A stretch of 64,000 nucleotides of DNA, from positions 124,001 to 188,000 of the forward strand of contig NZ_SMDC01000006.1 in assembly GCF_004343155.1 (NCBI RefSeq), read 5' to 3'. How positions within the stretch are numbered: position 1 is the first letter of the stretch; the number at the start of each line of letters is the position of its first letter. The translations under genes were made by a program, and so were the position numbers. This DNA comes from Marichromatium gracile. Its GTDB lineage: Bacteria > Pseudomonadota > Gammaproteobacteria > Chromatiales > Chromatiaceae. Below the pieces are notes generated by a model. The model had not been told where the DNA came from. It was given only the letters and a program-made list of their open reading frames with translations, and made no database searches. Shown one piece after another: positions 17,613-27,400 of the stretch.

Positions 17613-18176
17613 TCAATCGGCGGCGGCCGTTTCGGGCAGCGGCTCGTAGGGCTCTTCGTGGACGATGCCCTTGTGACAGTCGATGCAGGTCTGTCCCTTG
17701 TCCTCGGCGGCGGCGTGACGGCTACGCGCCGAGCGCCCCTGTTCGGAGAGGTCCATGCTGGAGAAGTCGTGGCAGGTGCGGCACTCGCGCGAGTCGCTGC
17801 GCTCCATCTTCGCCCAGACCCGCGAGGCCATCTCCCAGCGACGCGCCTCGAACTTCTCGGGGGTGTCGATGGTGCCGACCAGCTCGTGGTAGACGTCCTT
17901 GACGGCGATGACCTTGGTGACCAGCTTTGGCCACAGCGCCTTGGGGACATGGCAGTCGGCGCAAGTCGCCTGTACGCCCGAGGGGTTTTTGTAGTGGAGT
18001 GTCTCCTTGTACTCCTCGAAGTTGGTATGCATCGTGTGACAGGAGGTGCAGAACTCCATGGTGTTGGTGGAGCGGATGCCGAAGTCGAGCGCGGCGACGA
18101 AGCCGATGCCGGCAAAGAACATCAGAACCAGGACTGCCATGGAGAATCTGCGCCGAGACGTCTTGCGCTGGGGCAT
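17613..18176 (-). CDS. NapC/NirT-type membrane-anchored tetraheme cytochrome c
   Basis: 187 residues. One N-terminal transmembrane helix (about 10-32) anchors a periplasmic domain with four CxxCH sites: CTSCH, CADCH, CRTCH and CIDCH. The order and spacing match NapC/NirT/NrfH quinol dehydrogenases. It would exchange electrons between the quinone pool and periplasmic partners. The start at 18176 has GGGGAGG nine bases upstream; MVRM at 18185 would overlap that site. As first gene of the apparent run leading to fccAB, it could connect sulfide oxidation to the membrane pool. Confidence 0.9.
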   Translation of the reverse strand: MPQRKTSRRRFSMAVLVLMFFAGIGFVAALDFGIRSTNTMEFCTSCHTMHTNFEEYKETLHYKNPSGVQATCADCHVPKALWPKLVTKVIAVKDVYHELVGTIDTPEKFEARRWEMASRVWAKMERSDSRECRTCHDFSSMDLSEQGRSARSRHAAAEDKGQTCIDCHKGIVHEEPYEPLPETAAAD

Positions 18177-18382
18177 ACGAACCATCCTCCCCGACGGCGG
18201 TTGGTGACCGGTCCCGAGCACGCCCAGGAGGTCGCTCCGCCTTCTTGATAATTGTCATTGATCTTAAGTGAATTGGTCTATGGTTGCCAAGGCCGGCGCC
18301 CGTGTCCGAGGTTGGCGGGCGTATTCCGGACGTGGACGTGTGCCGGGAACGCCGCCGTGAATCACTGGTCGGAGGTGGAGTG

Positions 18383-18817
18383 GTGCTATCGCAGTTGATC
18401 CCCGCTCATGGGGTCTCCGTGAGCCCCGATGTCGTGCGGCAGGTGCTCGCCACCGCCTTCGCGATCGACGATGGACTGCTCGGTGACGCCGTCACGATCC
18501 GTGTCTCCGGTGTCTCCGACGACCAGAACGCCATGCTGATGGCCGAGCTGCTGCTGGATCGTCTGTGCAGGGTCTCGGGGCGGGTGCTGGTCGATGTGCG
18601 CCGGCTGCACGGCCGTCCCTCGCTGGCCTCGGTCTACTTCCTGATGCGCGAGTTGCCGCTGCGCCAGCACCCGCCGCGTGAGGTCGCGATCCTGGAGCGT
18701 GAGGCGCTGCGTGCCCATGCTGAATTCCATCGCACGACCGCAGCCAACACCGGGGTGTGTTTCACGTACTTCTTCGACGTCGCCGCGGCATGTGCCTGGC
18801 TGGCCGCCGGGCGTTGA
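18383..18817 (+). CDS. STAS-like hypothetical protein
   Basis: 144 residues from the GTG at 18383; GGAGG at 18371-18375 supports it. The upstream frame begins at a TTG without a ribosome site. The alternation of hydrophobic strands (VTIRVSGV, GRVLVDVRRL) with helices (QNAMLMAELLLDRL, VYFLMRELPL) looks like a small alpha/beta STAS-type regulatory fold. This is shape only; there is no firm motif match. No signal peptide. It lies 29 bases before the amidotransferase gene and probably in one operon with it. Confidence 0.6.
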   Translation: MLSQLIPAHGVSVSPDVVRQVLATAFAIDDGLLGDAVTIRVSGVSDDQNAMLMAELLLDRLCRVSGRVLVDVRRLHGRPSLASVYFLMRELPLRQHPPREVAILEREALRAHAEFHRTTAANTGVCFTYFFDVAAACAWLAAGR

Positions 18818-18846
18818 GTCGGTAGCGACGGCGGATCTCTCGGGGG

Positions 18847-19557
18847 ATGGGGTGCATGCAAGGACGTTGTTGCATCATCAAGGTCGGCCGGACCTTCGGC
18901 GAGCTGGTCGCGCGTCGAGGTGACTTCGAGGACTGGATCCGCACCGGTCTCGGCAGCGATCGCGCCTGGCGGGTGGTCGACGCTGCGGCGGGCGCATCCT
19001 TGCCCGCGCCCGATGAACTCGCCGCGGTGGTGATCACCGGCTCGCACGCCATGGTCAGCGAGGCCGCGCCCTGGAGTCTGGGCATCGAGCGGTGGCTCTC
19101 GGGGGTGTTGGCGCGCCGGGTGCCGGTACTCGGGATCTGCTACGGGCACCAGTTGCTCGCCCGCGCCTGCGGCGGCGAGGTCGGCTTCAATCCGCGCGGA
19201 CTCGAACTCGGCTGTGTCGAGGTTCGGCTGAGCGCGGCGGCGCACGACGATCCGCTGTTCGGTGGGCTGCCCGATCGCTTCGTGGCGCCGGTCACCCATG
19301 CCCAGTCGGTCTTGCGCCCCCCGCCCGGTGCCCGGGTGCTGGCAGCCAACGACCACGATCCCCATCAGGCATTGCGCCTGGGTGCGTCGGCCTGGGGCGT
19401 ACAGTTCCATCCCGAGTTCGATCGCGAGGCGACCCAGGTCTATGTCGATCGCCAGATCGACGCCCTGGGCGCGCGCGGGTCCGAGGTCGAGGTCGTCGAC
19501 ACTCCCGAGGCGGCCGGCCTGCTCCAACGCTTCGCCGCTTTGGTGAGCGGGCGGTAG
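18847..19557 (+). CDS. Class I glutamine amidotransferase (GMP-synthase-like)
   Basis: 236 residues with the full class I triad: nucleophile Cys in LGICYGHQLLA (near residue 100) and the His-Glu pair in GVQFHPEFD (near 183). An oxyanion-loop ITGSHAMV is near 60. There is no ATP-pyrophosphatase domain, so it is a stand-alone amidotransferase of the GuaA-like or gamma-glutamyl-peptidase type and the substrate is unknown. ATG codons at 18847 and 18856 are both possible. The gene ends just before a heptamer repeat tract. Confidence 0.87.
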   Translation: MGCMQGRCCIIKVGRTFGELVARRGDFEDWIRTGLGSDRAWRVVDAAAGASLPAPDELAAVVITGSHAMVSEAAPWSLGIERWLSGVLARRVPVLGICYGHQLLARACGGEVGFNPRGLELGCVEVRLSAAAHDDPLFGGLPDRFVAPVTHAQSVLRPPPGARVLAANDHDPHQALRLGASAWGVQFHPEFDREATQVYVDRQIDALGARGSEVEVVDTPEAAGLLQRFAALVSGR

Positions 19558-19563
19558 GGTGCC

Positions 19564-19854
19564 CAGCCGCCAGCCGCCAGCCGCCAGCCGCCAGCCGCCA
19601 GCCGCCAGCCGCCAGTCGCCAGTCGCCAGCGCCCAGCCGGGGAGATTGAACCGCGAAGGCGCGAAGGGCGCAAAGAGCCTCAAGTCGTAAGCGGCCAGTC
19701 TCCAGCAGCCAGTGGGAGCGCACCCTCGACGAGGGCACGTCTTGCCCGCATCCGTGGTGCAGGTCTTTGGCACCAGCGCTTGAGGGTAGTCAGCCACTGG
19801 TGGCTGGTGGCTGGTGGCTGGTGGCTGGTGGCTGAAGGCTGGTCGCTGGTCGCT
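19564..19854. repeat. Dispersed intergenic repeat element, copy B, with heptamer arrays
   Basis: Seven perfect CAGCCGC heptamers (19564-19612) plus two CAGTCGC variants lead to a left arm at 19646-19675. About 125 bases later come four TGGCTGG units from 19801 and degenerate ones, which form an inverted heptamer tract. The right arm seen in the other copies is missing. It lies between convergent genes and may pair into a long hairpin. Confidence 0.75.
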
Positions 19855-19867
19855 GGCGTGATGGCCT

Positions 19868-20911
19868 CTAGCGCTGCGCGGAGAAATCGAGCATGCGCTG
19901 GATCGGGCGTACCGCGCGTTCGCGGATGGCGTCCTCGACCTGGATCTCCTGGTCGCCCTCGCGCAGCACGCGCTCGAGGTTCTGCAGCGCGTTCATCGCC
20001 ATCCACGGACAGTGCGCGCAGCTCTCGCAGGTCGCGCCCTCGCCGGCGGTGGGGGCCGGGATCAGCGTCTTGTGGGGGGCGAGCTGACGCATCTTCCAGA
20101 AGATGCCGGTGTCGGTAGCGACGATGAACTCGGGGTTGGGCAGCTCGGTGACCGCGCGGATCAGCTGGGTGGTCGAGCCGACCACGTCGGCCTGCTCGAC
20201 CACCGCATCGGGTGATTCGGGGTGGACCAGCACCGCCGCGTCGGGGTGTAGCGCGCGCACGCGTTCGAGGGCGTACGACTTGAACTCCTCGTGGACCACG
20301 CAGGCGCCGTCCCACATCAGCATCTCGGCGCCGGTCATGCGCTGGACATAGTGGCCGAGATGGCGGTCAGGCGCCCACAGGATCTTTTCGCCGCGCTCTG
20401 CAAGGTGGCGCACCACCGGGAGCGCGATGCTCGAGGTCACCATCCAGTCGGCGTGTGCCTTCACCTCGGCGCTGGTGTTGGCGTAGACCACCACGGTGTG
20501 ATCCGGATGGGCGGCGCAGAAGGCGGCGAAGTCTGCTGGCGGGCAACCCTCGTCGAGTGAGCAGGTGGCGCTCAGATCGGGCATCAGCACCCGCTTCTCG
20601 GGGTTGAGGATCTTGGCCGTCTCGCCCATGAAGCGCACCCCGCAGACGACCAGGGTGCTGGCCTCGGTCTGGGTACCGAAGCGCGCCATCTCGAGCGAAT
20701 CGGCGACCCGGCCGCCGGTTTCCTCGGCCAGTTCCTGGAGGTCGCCGTCGGTGTAGTAATGGGCGACCAGTACCGCGTCCTGCGCCTTGAGCAGTTTGGC
20801 GATGCGCTCCTTGGTGGCGCGCTTCTCGTCGGCGCTGAGGATGGGCCATTGGGGCTGGGGCGGTACCTGGACAGTGGGGCGGGAGCCACCCCCCGTGGTC
20901 GCGTTTGGCAT
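19868..20911 (-). CDS. nadA: Quinolinate synthase A
   Basis: 347 residues, usual NadA length. It condenses iminoaspartate with dihydroxyacetone phosphate to quinolinate for NAD synthesis. The three 4Fe-4S ligand cysteines are expected in [12 protein letters not shown], the VVHEEFK-containing middle region and the C-terminal [13 protein letters not shown]. The [16 protein letters not shown] and HPESP motifs typical of the family are present. The ribosome site is weak. It stands alone; nadB and nadC are not in the window. Confidence 0.95.
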   Translation of the reverse strand: MPNATTGGGSRPTVQVPPQPQWPILSADEKRATKERIAKLLKAQDAVLVAHYYTDGDLQELAEETGGRVADSLEMARFGTQTEASTLVVCGVRFMGETAKILNPEKRVLMPDLSATCSLDEGCPPADFAAFCAAHPDHTVVVYANTSAEVKAHADWMVTSSIALPVVRHLAERGEKILWAPDRHLGHYVQRMTGAEMLMWDGACVVHEEFKSYALERVRALHPDAAVLVHPESPDAVVEQADVVGSTTQLIRAVTELPNPEFIVATDTGIFWKMRQLAPHKTLIPAPTAGEGATCESCAHCPWMAMNALQNLERVLREGDQEIQVEDAIRERAVRPIQRMLDFSAQR

Positions 20912-21101
20912 GGTCGTTCTCTAGTGGTTCGTCTGGGGTCCGGCCTGGCGCCGCAGACGGGTTCGTCGCGGGCCGATGTCATGGCATTGGACCGGTCTCG
21001 GGTATGAATGCTCCCGTCCAGGCGTGTCGCCGCGCCGTGGCGAGCAGCGCCATCCGTGGGCTGGTGGACGGGGGTGCATGGTGGCGCCGCAGCGCCGTGT
21101 C

Positions 21102-21153
21102 GCCACCGGCCGGGGTCGGCCGGTGGCAAGCTCTCCTCCGGGCGAACCCGGAG
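21102..21153. terminator. Two successive GC hairpins after the dynamin gene
   Basis: GCCACCGGCCG (21102-21112) pairs with CGGCCGGTGGC (21117-21127) around GGGT. CTCCGGG (21136-21142) pairs with CCCGGAG (21147-21153) around CGAA. Neither has a U tract. Their place just past the minus-strand GTPase gene suggests 3'-end formation. The rest of the 250-base gap to nadA shows nothing clear. Confidence 0.4.
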
Positions 21154-21161
21154 CGGTCAGG

Positions 21162-22667
21162 TCAGGCCGAGGCGGAGTCGCTTTCGGTTGCGGACTGCCC
21201 CCGGCGCGGCTTGTCGGGCAGGCCGCGCGGGTTGGTGAAGCGCTCGTTGAGGGTCTGGATATAGTTCTCGCAGTTCTGCAGCACCTCGTCGATAGTGTTG
21301 CGGCTCCTGCGACTCCAGCCGATCGGCGAGCCCGAGAGCACGGTGCGCCAGAAGCGGGTGTTGCGCTGGAAGGCGCCGATCACGTCGCCCGGCGGGTTGT
21401 GCTTCTCGACCTGCTTGCGCAGCCAGGGCATCACGCTCAGCGCCGCCAGTCGGCGGATGGTGAAGTGCCCGCCGATCACCAGCACCGCGATCACGCCCTC
21501 GAGCCCCCACAGCCCCCAGGAGACGGTGGTGAAGAGGTCGAGCCACTGCGGGTCGTAGACCAGCCCGTGCCAGTGTCCGGCCCGCAGGCTCCAGACCATG
21601 AAGGCGCCGGCCAGCAGCGCGAGCAGGATGGTTTCGGTGACCAGGGTGCGACGACGCCAGCGACGCTTGGCCTGTTGCAGCAGCGCCATCGAGCCGTCGG
21701 TGAAGTCGGTGGCGGTCTTGCGCAGCGCGGCGACGATGCGGTAGGCGCGCTCGATCTCGACGCGCTCCATGCGCAGATAGATCTCGGCGAGATCCTCGTC
21801 GCGCTTCTTCTCGAAGCGCGCGCGCCGGTGCTCGTCGGCGATGGTGGTGCCGGCGTCCGGGCTGTAGACGGTGTAGAAGCGCCCGGCGGTGAGTCCGGCC
21901 TCGCCGAGCGCGCGCAACCAGGCGGCGACCACGTCCTCGGGGTTATCTTCGGTGGCCGCCGAGTCCATCTGGTTGAGGATATAGAGGAACTTGCCCGAGT
22001 CGGCCCGGTTGATGGTGTCGCGCACCAGGTGCTTGAGGGTGTCGCGCATCGCCCCGGGCTCGGGGTGACGGGCGTCGAACATCACCAGCACCAGGTCGGA
22101 GAGGTCGATCATGTGATCGGTCAGGCGCAGGATGGTGGTGCGCTGGGCATCGGCGTCGAAGCCCGGGGAGTCGATCAGGATCTTGCCGCGCAGCCGGTCG
22201 CTGTGACAGGTCTTGAGCTGCAGATAGGTATCGATGCGGTTGCCGTCGCCGCTGTCCTCGGCGGTGTCGACATGGGCGATGTCGCGCGACATCTGGTAGA
22301 AGGGGAAGCGCGGGTCGGAGTCGAGCGAGACCCCGGGCAGCGAGTGGCTGATCGGGTCGGCGCTGTAGACGACGACGGTGAAGCGGTCGTCGACGGCCTG
22401 GTTGCCGGTGCGCTGGAGCTTCTCGCCGAGATAATGGTTGATGAAGGTCGACTTGCCCGCCGAGAAGGTGCCGAGCACCGAGATCAGCGGCCACCAGGGG
22501 ATCTGACTGGAGAAGGTCTGATTGGTCTGCAGAACGCCGGTGGCGTAGGCGACCTCGTCGATCTCCCGGAAGCTCTGCACGGCACTGAGCAGGACCGGGT
22601 TCTCCTGCTCCAGGTGGGACTCCAGTTCCTTCAGGCGCTGCTGCACAGCGTCAGCGGTAGACGGCAT
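21162..22667 (-). CDS. Bacterial dynamin-like GTPase, membrane associated
   Basis: 501 residues. The N-terminal GTPase domain has the P-loop GTFSAGKST (near residue 65), the switch motif LIDSPGFD (DxxG-type) near 160 and NQMDS as the base-recognition motif near 230. A helical region follows, then two transmembrane helices at about 339-359 and 386-402, and a helical C-terminus. This is the dynamin-family layout, linked to membrane remodelling. The ATG at 22667 has AGAGGAA upstream; the frame extends 32 codons further without family features. It is a single gene, not the usual tandem pair. Confidence 0.85.
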   Translation of the reverse strand: MPSTADAVQQRLKELESHLEQENPVLLSAVQSFREIDEVAYATGVLQTNQTFSSQIPWWPLISVLGTFSAGKSTFINHYLGEKLQRTGNQAVDDRFTVVVYSADPISHSLPGVSLDSDPRFPFYQMSRDIAHVDTAEDSGDGNRIDTYLQLKTCHSDRLRGKILIDSPGFDADAQRTTILRLTDHMIDLSDLVLVMFDARHPEPGAMRDTLKHLVRDTINRADSGKFLYILNQMDSAATEDNPEDVVAAWLRALGEAGLTAGRFYTVYSPDAGTTIADEHRRARFEKKRDEDLAEIYLRMERVEIERAYRIVAALRKTATDFTDGSMALLQQAKRRWRRRTLVTETILLALLAGAFMVWSLRAGHWHGLVYDPQWLDLFTTVSWGLWGLEGVIAVLVIGGHFTIRRLAALSVMPWLRKQVEKHNPPGDVIGAFQRNTRFWRTVLSGSPIGWSRRSRNTIDEVLQNCENYIQTLNERFTNPRGLPDKPRRGQSATESDSASA

Positions 22668-23107
22668 GGATTGGGTTCCTCTCTGCGATGGTCCGTGCGC
22701 TTGTCGCTTGCGGGTGTGTGCCGGGCACGTCGCGGCGGACGCGCACTTCAGTATCGGGCTCACCTGCGGTTTCCCGGCGCGCGATGGCCCGCGATGTTAC
22801 AACGAACCCCCAGGCCAGTGATAGTCGACCGCGCGGCGGTCTGCATGTCCCCGGGAACGGGCCCGTGGCCTGGGTTGAATGTCTCGCGGCGACACAGGCA
22901 TACTGGACAACTGCGCCGTCCGGAGCACAGGGATGCGGCACCTGGCATGTCTCGCAGTACCCGGCCGAAGATCGCCTGGTCCATGAAAAGACGGACGCGC
23001 GCCGGGCTCAACGACCCTCCCCCCCGACGGTGTCCGAGTTCCGCTCCGAACCGCAATCGCGCCCTTCGGGCTTCCGACTCAACACACAGCGTTTGGTGTG
23101 CGATCCG
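22668..23107. other. 440-base divergent intergenic region, no gene seen
   Basis: Separates the dynamin-like gene and the RND adaptor gene, which point away from each other, so it should hold both promoters. An open frame runs through from 22688 into the adaptor, but its sequence is Arg/Pro-rich and lacks a ribosome site. I see no RNA gene or convincing promoter. Confidence 0.5.
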
Positions 23108-24268
23108 ATGGCAATACAGATGAGAAAGGCCTCAGCCGCGTGGCTGTTCGCCCTCGCCCTGGTGGGCGCCGCAAACACGGCGCAGGGGCAGGGCGGTCCG
23201 GACGAGACCTTCGTCGTCCAGCAGGCGCAGGGTGCGCCGACGGTCTCCATCGGCGGGACCGTGGTCCCCTACAAGGAGGTGATGCTCGCCGCCCAGCTCC
23301 CCGGGCGCGTGACCTTCATCGCCGGTCGCGAGGGCGACGCCTTCGATGACGCCGAGCTGCTGGTGGCCATCGGCGACGCCGAGTTGCTGGCTAAGCGCCG
23401 TGCGCTGCTCGCGCAGATGGCCAGCGCCGACGCCCAGCTGCGCAACGCCGGGGTGCAGTACACCCGCGAGATCTTCTCGCCGCAGTCGCGCGCGGTGCCC
23501 GGCGGCATGGGTCTGCCCAACCTGTTCGATCAGATGTTCACCCGTCCGGTCGAGTCCTTCATCGGCGAGCGTGATCGCAGCGCCGAGCGCTCGGCCGACC
23601 TGTTCGCCTCCGGCGTGCAGATCCAGGAGGCGCAGAACCTGATGCTGCGTCTGCAGGCCGAGCTGCAGGCGCTCGACGCCAAGATCCGCGATGCCCGCGG
23701 CATCGCGCCCTTCGACGGTGTGATCGTGAAGAAATTCGTCGAGGTCGGCGACACCGTGCAGCCGGGGCAGCCGCTGCTCAACTATGCCGACATTGAGTAT
23801 CTCCAGGTCGAGGTCGACGTCCCGGCGCGACTGCGTGCGGGGCTGCGCGAGGGGATGATGCTGCAGGCCGAGATCGACCCCTCGAACCAGCGCGTGCCGG
23901 TCCGGGTGGCGCAGATCTTCCCCATGGCCGACCCCCAGCGTCACACCATCAAGATCAAGTTCGACCTGCCCCAGGGCGTCTCCGAGCCGGGGATGTACGC
24001 CAAGGTGCTGGTGCCCGATCACAACGCCCCGGCGCGTGCCAACCCGGTCGTGCCGCGCTCGGCGGTGCGCTACAACGGCAGCCTGCCCGGGGTCTATGTG
24101 CTCGACACCGAGGGCGCAGCCAAGCTGCGCCTGATCCGTGTCGGCGAGTCGCTCGAGGGCGGTTTCATCACCGTGCTCAGCGGGCTGCGCCCGGGCGAGC
24201 GAGTGCTCGCCGACCCCGGTCCCGGGGTGAGTGCCGGCTGGGCCCGAGGCGAGGACGCCGGGCACTGA
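23108..24268 (+). CDS. RND efflux periplasmic adaptor (membrane fusion protein)
   Basis: 386 residues. An N-terminal signal sequence (AAWLFALALVGAANTAQG) is followed by a lipoyl-like half (VSIGGTVVPYKEVMLAAQLPGRV), an alpha-helical hairpin (about 90-190), the second lipoyl half (GIAPFDGVIVKKFVEVGDTVQPGQPL) and beta-barrel/membrane-proximal domains. It would link the RND pump encoded next to an outer-membrane channel; no TolC-like gene is present here. ATG codons at 23108 and 23120 are both possible and neither has a good ribosome site. It is 143 bases upstream of the pump gene. Confidence 0.9.
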   Translation: MAIQMRKASAAWLFALALVGAANTAQGQGGPDETFVVQQAQGAPTVSIGGTVVPYKEVMLAAQLPGRVTFIAGREGDAFDDAELLVAIGDAELLAKRRALLAQMASADAQLRNAGVQYTREIFSPQSRAVPGGMGLPNLFDQMFTRPVESFIGERDRSAERSADLFASGVQIQEAQNLMLRLQAELQALDAKIRDARGIAPFDGVIVKKFVEVGDTVQPGQPLLNYADIEYLQVEVDVPARLRAGLREGMMLQAEIDPSNQRVPVRVAQIFPMADPQRHTIKIKFDLPQGVSEPGMYAKVLVPDHNAPARANPVVPRSAVRYNGSLPGVYVLDTEGAAKLRLIRVGESLEGGFITVLSGLRPGERVLADPGPGVSAGWARGEDAGH

Positions 24269-24411
24269 CGGATCAACCGGTCGCGGCGCGCAGGACCGCC
24301 CGCGACCCGGCGTGACGGCCTGCGACCGTCGCGCCGCTGGGCAGCGACGCCCGCTGCGGGCGTCCGCCGATCGCCGCCACGCCGCGCTGGCCCGTACAAG
24401 CTGGATTCGAC

Positions 24412-27400
24412 ATGAGCCAAGACGTAACCCCCATGACCTCGGATCAAGACACCCGTCTCGCCGACGACGCGCATCTCGGCATCGCCGGGCGCACCGCCCG
24501 CTTCTTCATCCGCTCGCCGCTCTCGCCGCTGTTCTACGCGGCGATGCTGATGATGGGGCTGCTCGGGTTGATGATGACCCCGCGCCAGGAGGATCCGCAG
24601 ATCTCGGTGCCCATGATCGACATCATGGTGCAGTACCCGGGCGCCTCGGCGCAGCAGGTGGCCAACCTTGCCACCCAGCCGCTGGAGCGGCTGATCAGCG
24701 AGATCCCCGGGGTCAAGCACGTCTACTCGGCCTCGCGGCGCGGCGAGGGGCTGGTGACCGTCGAGTTCGACGTCGGCGAGGAGATGGGCCCCTCGTTGGT
24801 CAAGGTCAACGACAAGCTCGCCTCCAACATGGACCTGATCCCGCCGGGTGTGCTGCCGCCCCTGGTCAAGAGCAAGGGGATCAACGATGTGCCCATCGTC
24901 ACCCTGACGCTGTGGTCGAAGGATCTCGACGACAACGGCATCGCCGACGTCGACGACGGCCAGCTGCGCCTGCTCGCCCAGGACCTGCTGCAGGCGCTCA
25001 AGCAGGTCGAGGACACCGGCAACGCCTTCATCGTCGGCGGGCGGCGCGAGCAGGTCACCATCGACGTCTCGCCCGAGCGGCTCTCGGGCTATCGCATCAG
25101 TCTCGACCAGGTGGCGCAGACGCTGAGGAGCGCCAACGCCGAGACCACCGCCGGCGACGTCGAGTCGCGCGGCGCGCACTTCACCGTCACCACCGGCGCC
25201 TTCCTCACCGGGGTCGAGGACATCAACCGGCTGGTGGTCGGCACCTACAACGACATCCCGGTCTACATGCACGATGTGGCCGAGATCCGGCTCGGACCCG
25301 AGGACGCCAGCCAGCTCGTCACCTATTACACCGGACCTGCCGCCGAGATCGAGACCCGCGCCGACGGTCGTCCCGCCGTCACCCTCGCCATCGCCAAGAA
25401 GGAGCTGAGCAACGGCGTGACCGTGGCCGATGCCATCCTCGAGCGGGTCGAGGAGCTGCGCGGCACGCGCATCCCCGACAACGTCGAGGTCAGCGTCACC
25501 CGCAACTACGGTGAGTCGGCCGATCAGAAGGTCTCGGAGCTGATCTGGAAGCTGATCAAGGCCACCCTGTTCGTGGTGGTGCTGGTGCTCATCGCCTTCC
25601 GCGCGGTGCGCCCGGCGCTGGTGGTGATGCTGGTGATCCCGGTGGTGCTGTTCATGACGGTGTTCATCGCCTGGGTGGGCGAGTTCACCATCGACCGGGT
25701 GAGCCTGTTTGCGCTGATCTTCTCCATCGGCATCCTCGTCGACGATGCCATCGTGGTGGTCGAGAACATCTACCGACGCTGGCTGGCCGAGGGCCGCACC
25801 GACGAGGCCACCGCGGTCGACGCGGTGCGCGAGGTCGGCAACCCGACCATCCTCGCCACCTTCACGGTGATCGCGGCGCTGCTGCCGATGGGCTTCGTCA
25901 GCGGCATGATGGGGCCCTACATGGCGCCGATCCCGGTGCTCGGCTCGGTGGCGATGTTCGTCTCGCTGTTCGCCGCCTTCGTCTTCACCCCCTATCTGGC
26001 GATCTCCAAGTGGCTGCGCCCCTCGATGGGCTATCTCGCCGCCGCCGAGCGGCGCGAACATCGCGACGCCGAGCGACTCGAGCGCTTTTTCCGCCGCGTG
26101 CTCACCCCGCTGATGGAGAGCCGCGCCAAGCGGCGCATCTTCCGCCTGGTGCTCTGGGGCACCTTCCTCTTCGCCTGCTCCTTCTTCTACTTCAAGTGGG
26201 TGGCGGTGAAGATGATGCCGCTCGACAACAAGCCCGAGTTCTCGGTGGTGATCGACATGCCCGAGGGCACGGCGCTGCCGGTGACGGCGAATCTCGCCCA
26301 CCGGCTCGCCGAACAGCTGCGCACCCTGCCCGAGGTGACCGCGATCCAGCTCTATGCCGGCACCGCGCGACCGTTCGACTTCAACGGCATGGTGCGCCAC
26401 TACTATCTGCGCTCCGACCCCTGGCAGGGCGAGCTGCAGGTGCAGCTCACCGACAAGCACGCGCGCGAGCGCAGCAGCCACGAGATCGCGGTCGCCGCGC
26501 GCGAGCTGATCACCGCCACCGCGCACCAGGCCGGGGCGCGGATCGCGGTGGTGGAGATGCCGCCGGGACCGCCGGTGCTGCAATCGGTGGTCGCCGAGAT
26601 CTACGGCCCGACCCCGGAGCTGCGCCGCGAGTTCGCGCGTGACGTCACCGCCTTCTTCGGGCAGGCGCCGAGCGCGCGCGATGTCGACAACTATCTGCGC
26701 GACGACTTCGACTACTGGCGCTTCGAGGTCGATACCGAGAAGGCGGTGCGTCGCGGCATCTCGGTCGACACCATCAACCGCAACCTCGAGATGGCCCTCG
26801 GTGGCGCCACCATGGGCGACATCAAGCAGCAGAGCGGGCGTCAGAGCGGTCACGAGCCGACCCGGATCGTCATCCAGGTGCCGCTGGCCGAGCGCTCGCA
26901 GATCGAGCGTCTGGGCGATCTGCCGATCCTCTCCAACCAGGGCTTCACGGTGCCGTTGAGCGAGCTCGGGCGCTTTGTGCTGACCCCCGAGGAGGATCTG
27001 ATCTATCACAAGGATCTGCGCCCGGTCGAATACGTCGTCGCCGATGTCGGCGGGCGTCTGGCCGCGCCGGTCTATGCCATGTTCCAGGTCCAGGACCTGA
27101 TGGCCGAGCAGGACTACCTCGCCCCGGACGGCTCGCGTCCGAACGCCGGCGGCGGTTTCGGCGATGCCTTCCACTGGCTCGGCGCGCCGCCCAACGACGG
27201 GCGTCTCGCCTGGCAGTGGGCCGGTGAGTGGACGGTCACCTTCGAGACCTTCCGCGACATGGGCGCGGCCTTCGCCGTCGCCCTGGTGCTGATCTACATC
27301 CTGGTGGTGTGGGAGTTCGGCAACTTCCGCATCCCGCTGGTGATCATGGCGCCGATCCCGCTGACCCTGCTCGGCATCATCCCCACCCACGCGCTGGTGT

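Noticed and set aside
22688-23107. N-terminal extension of the RND adaptor back to 22688
   Set aside because: The extension precedes the signal peptide, is Arg/Pro-rich and has no ribosome site.
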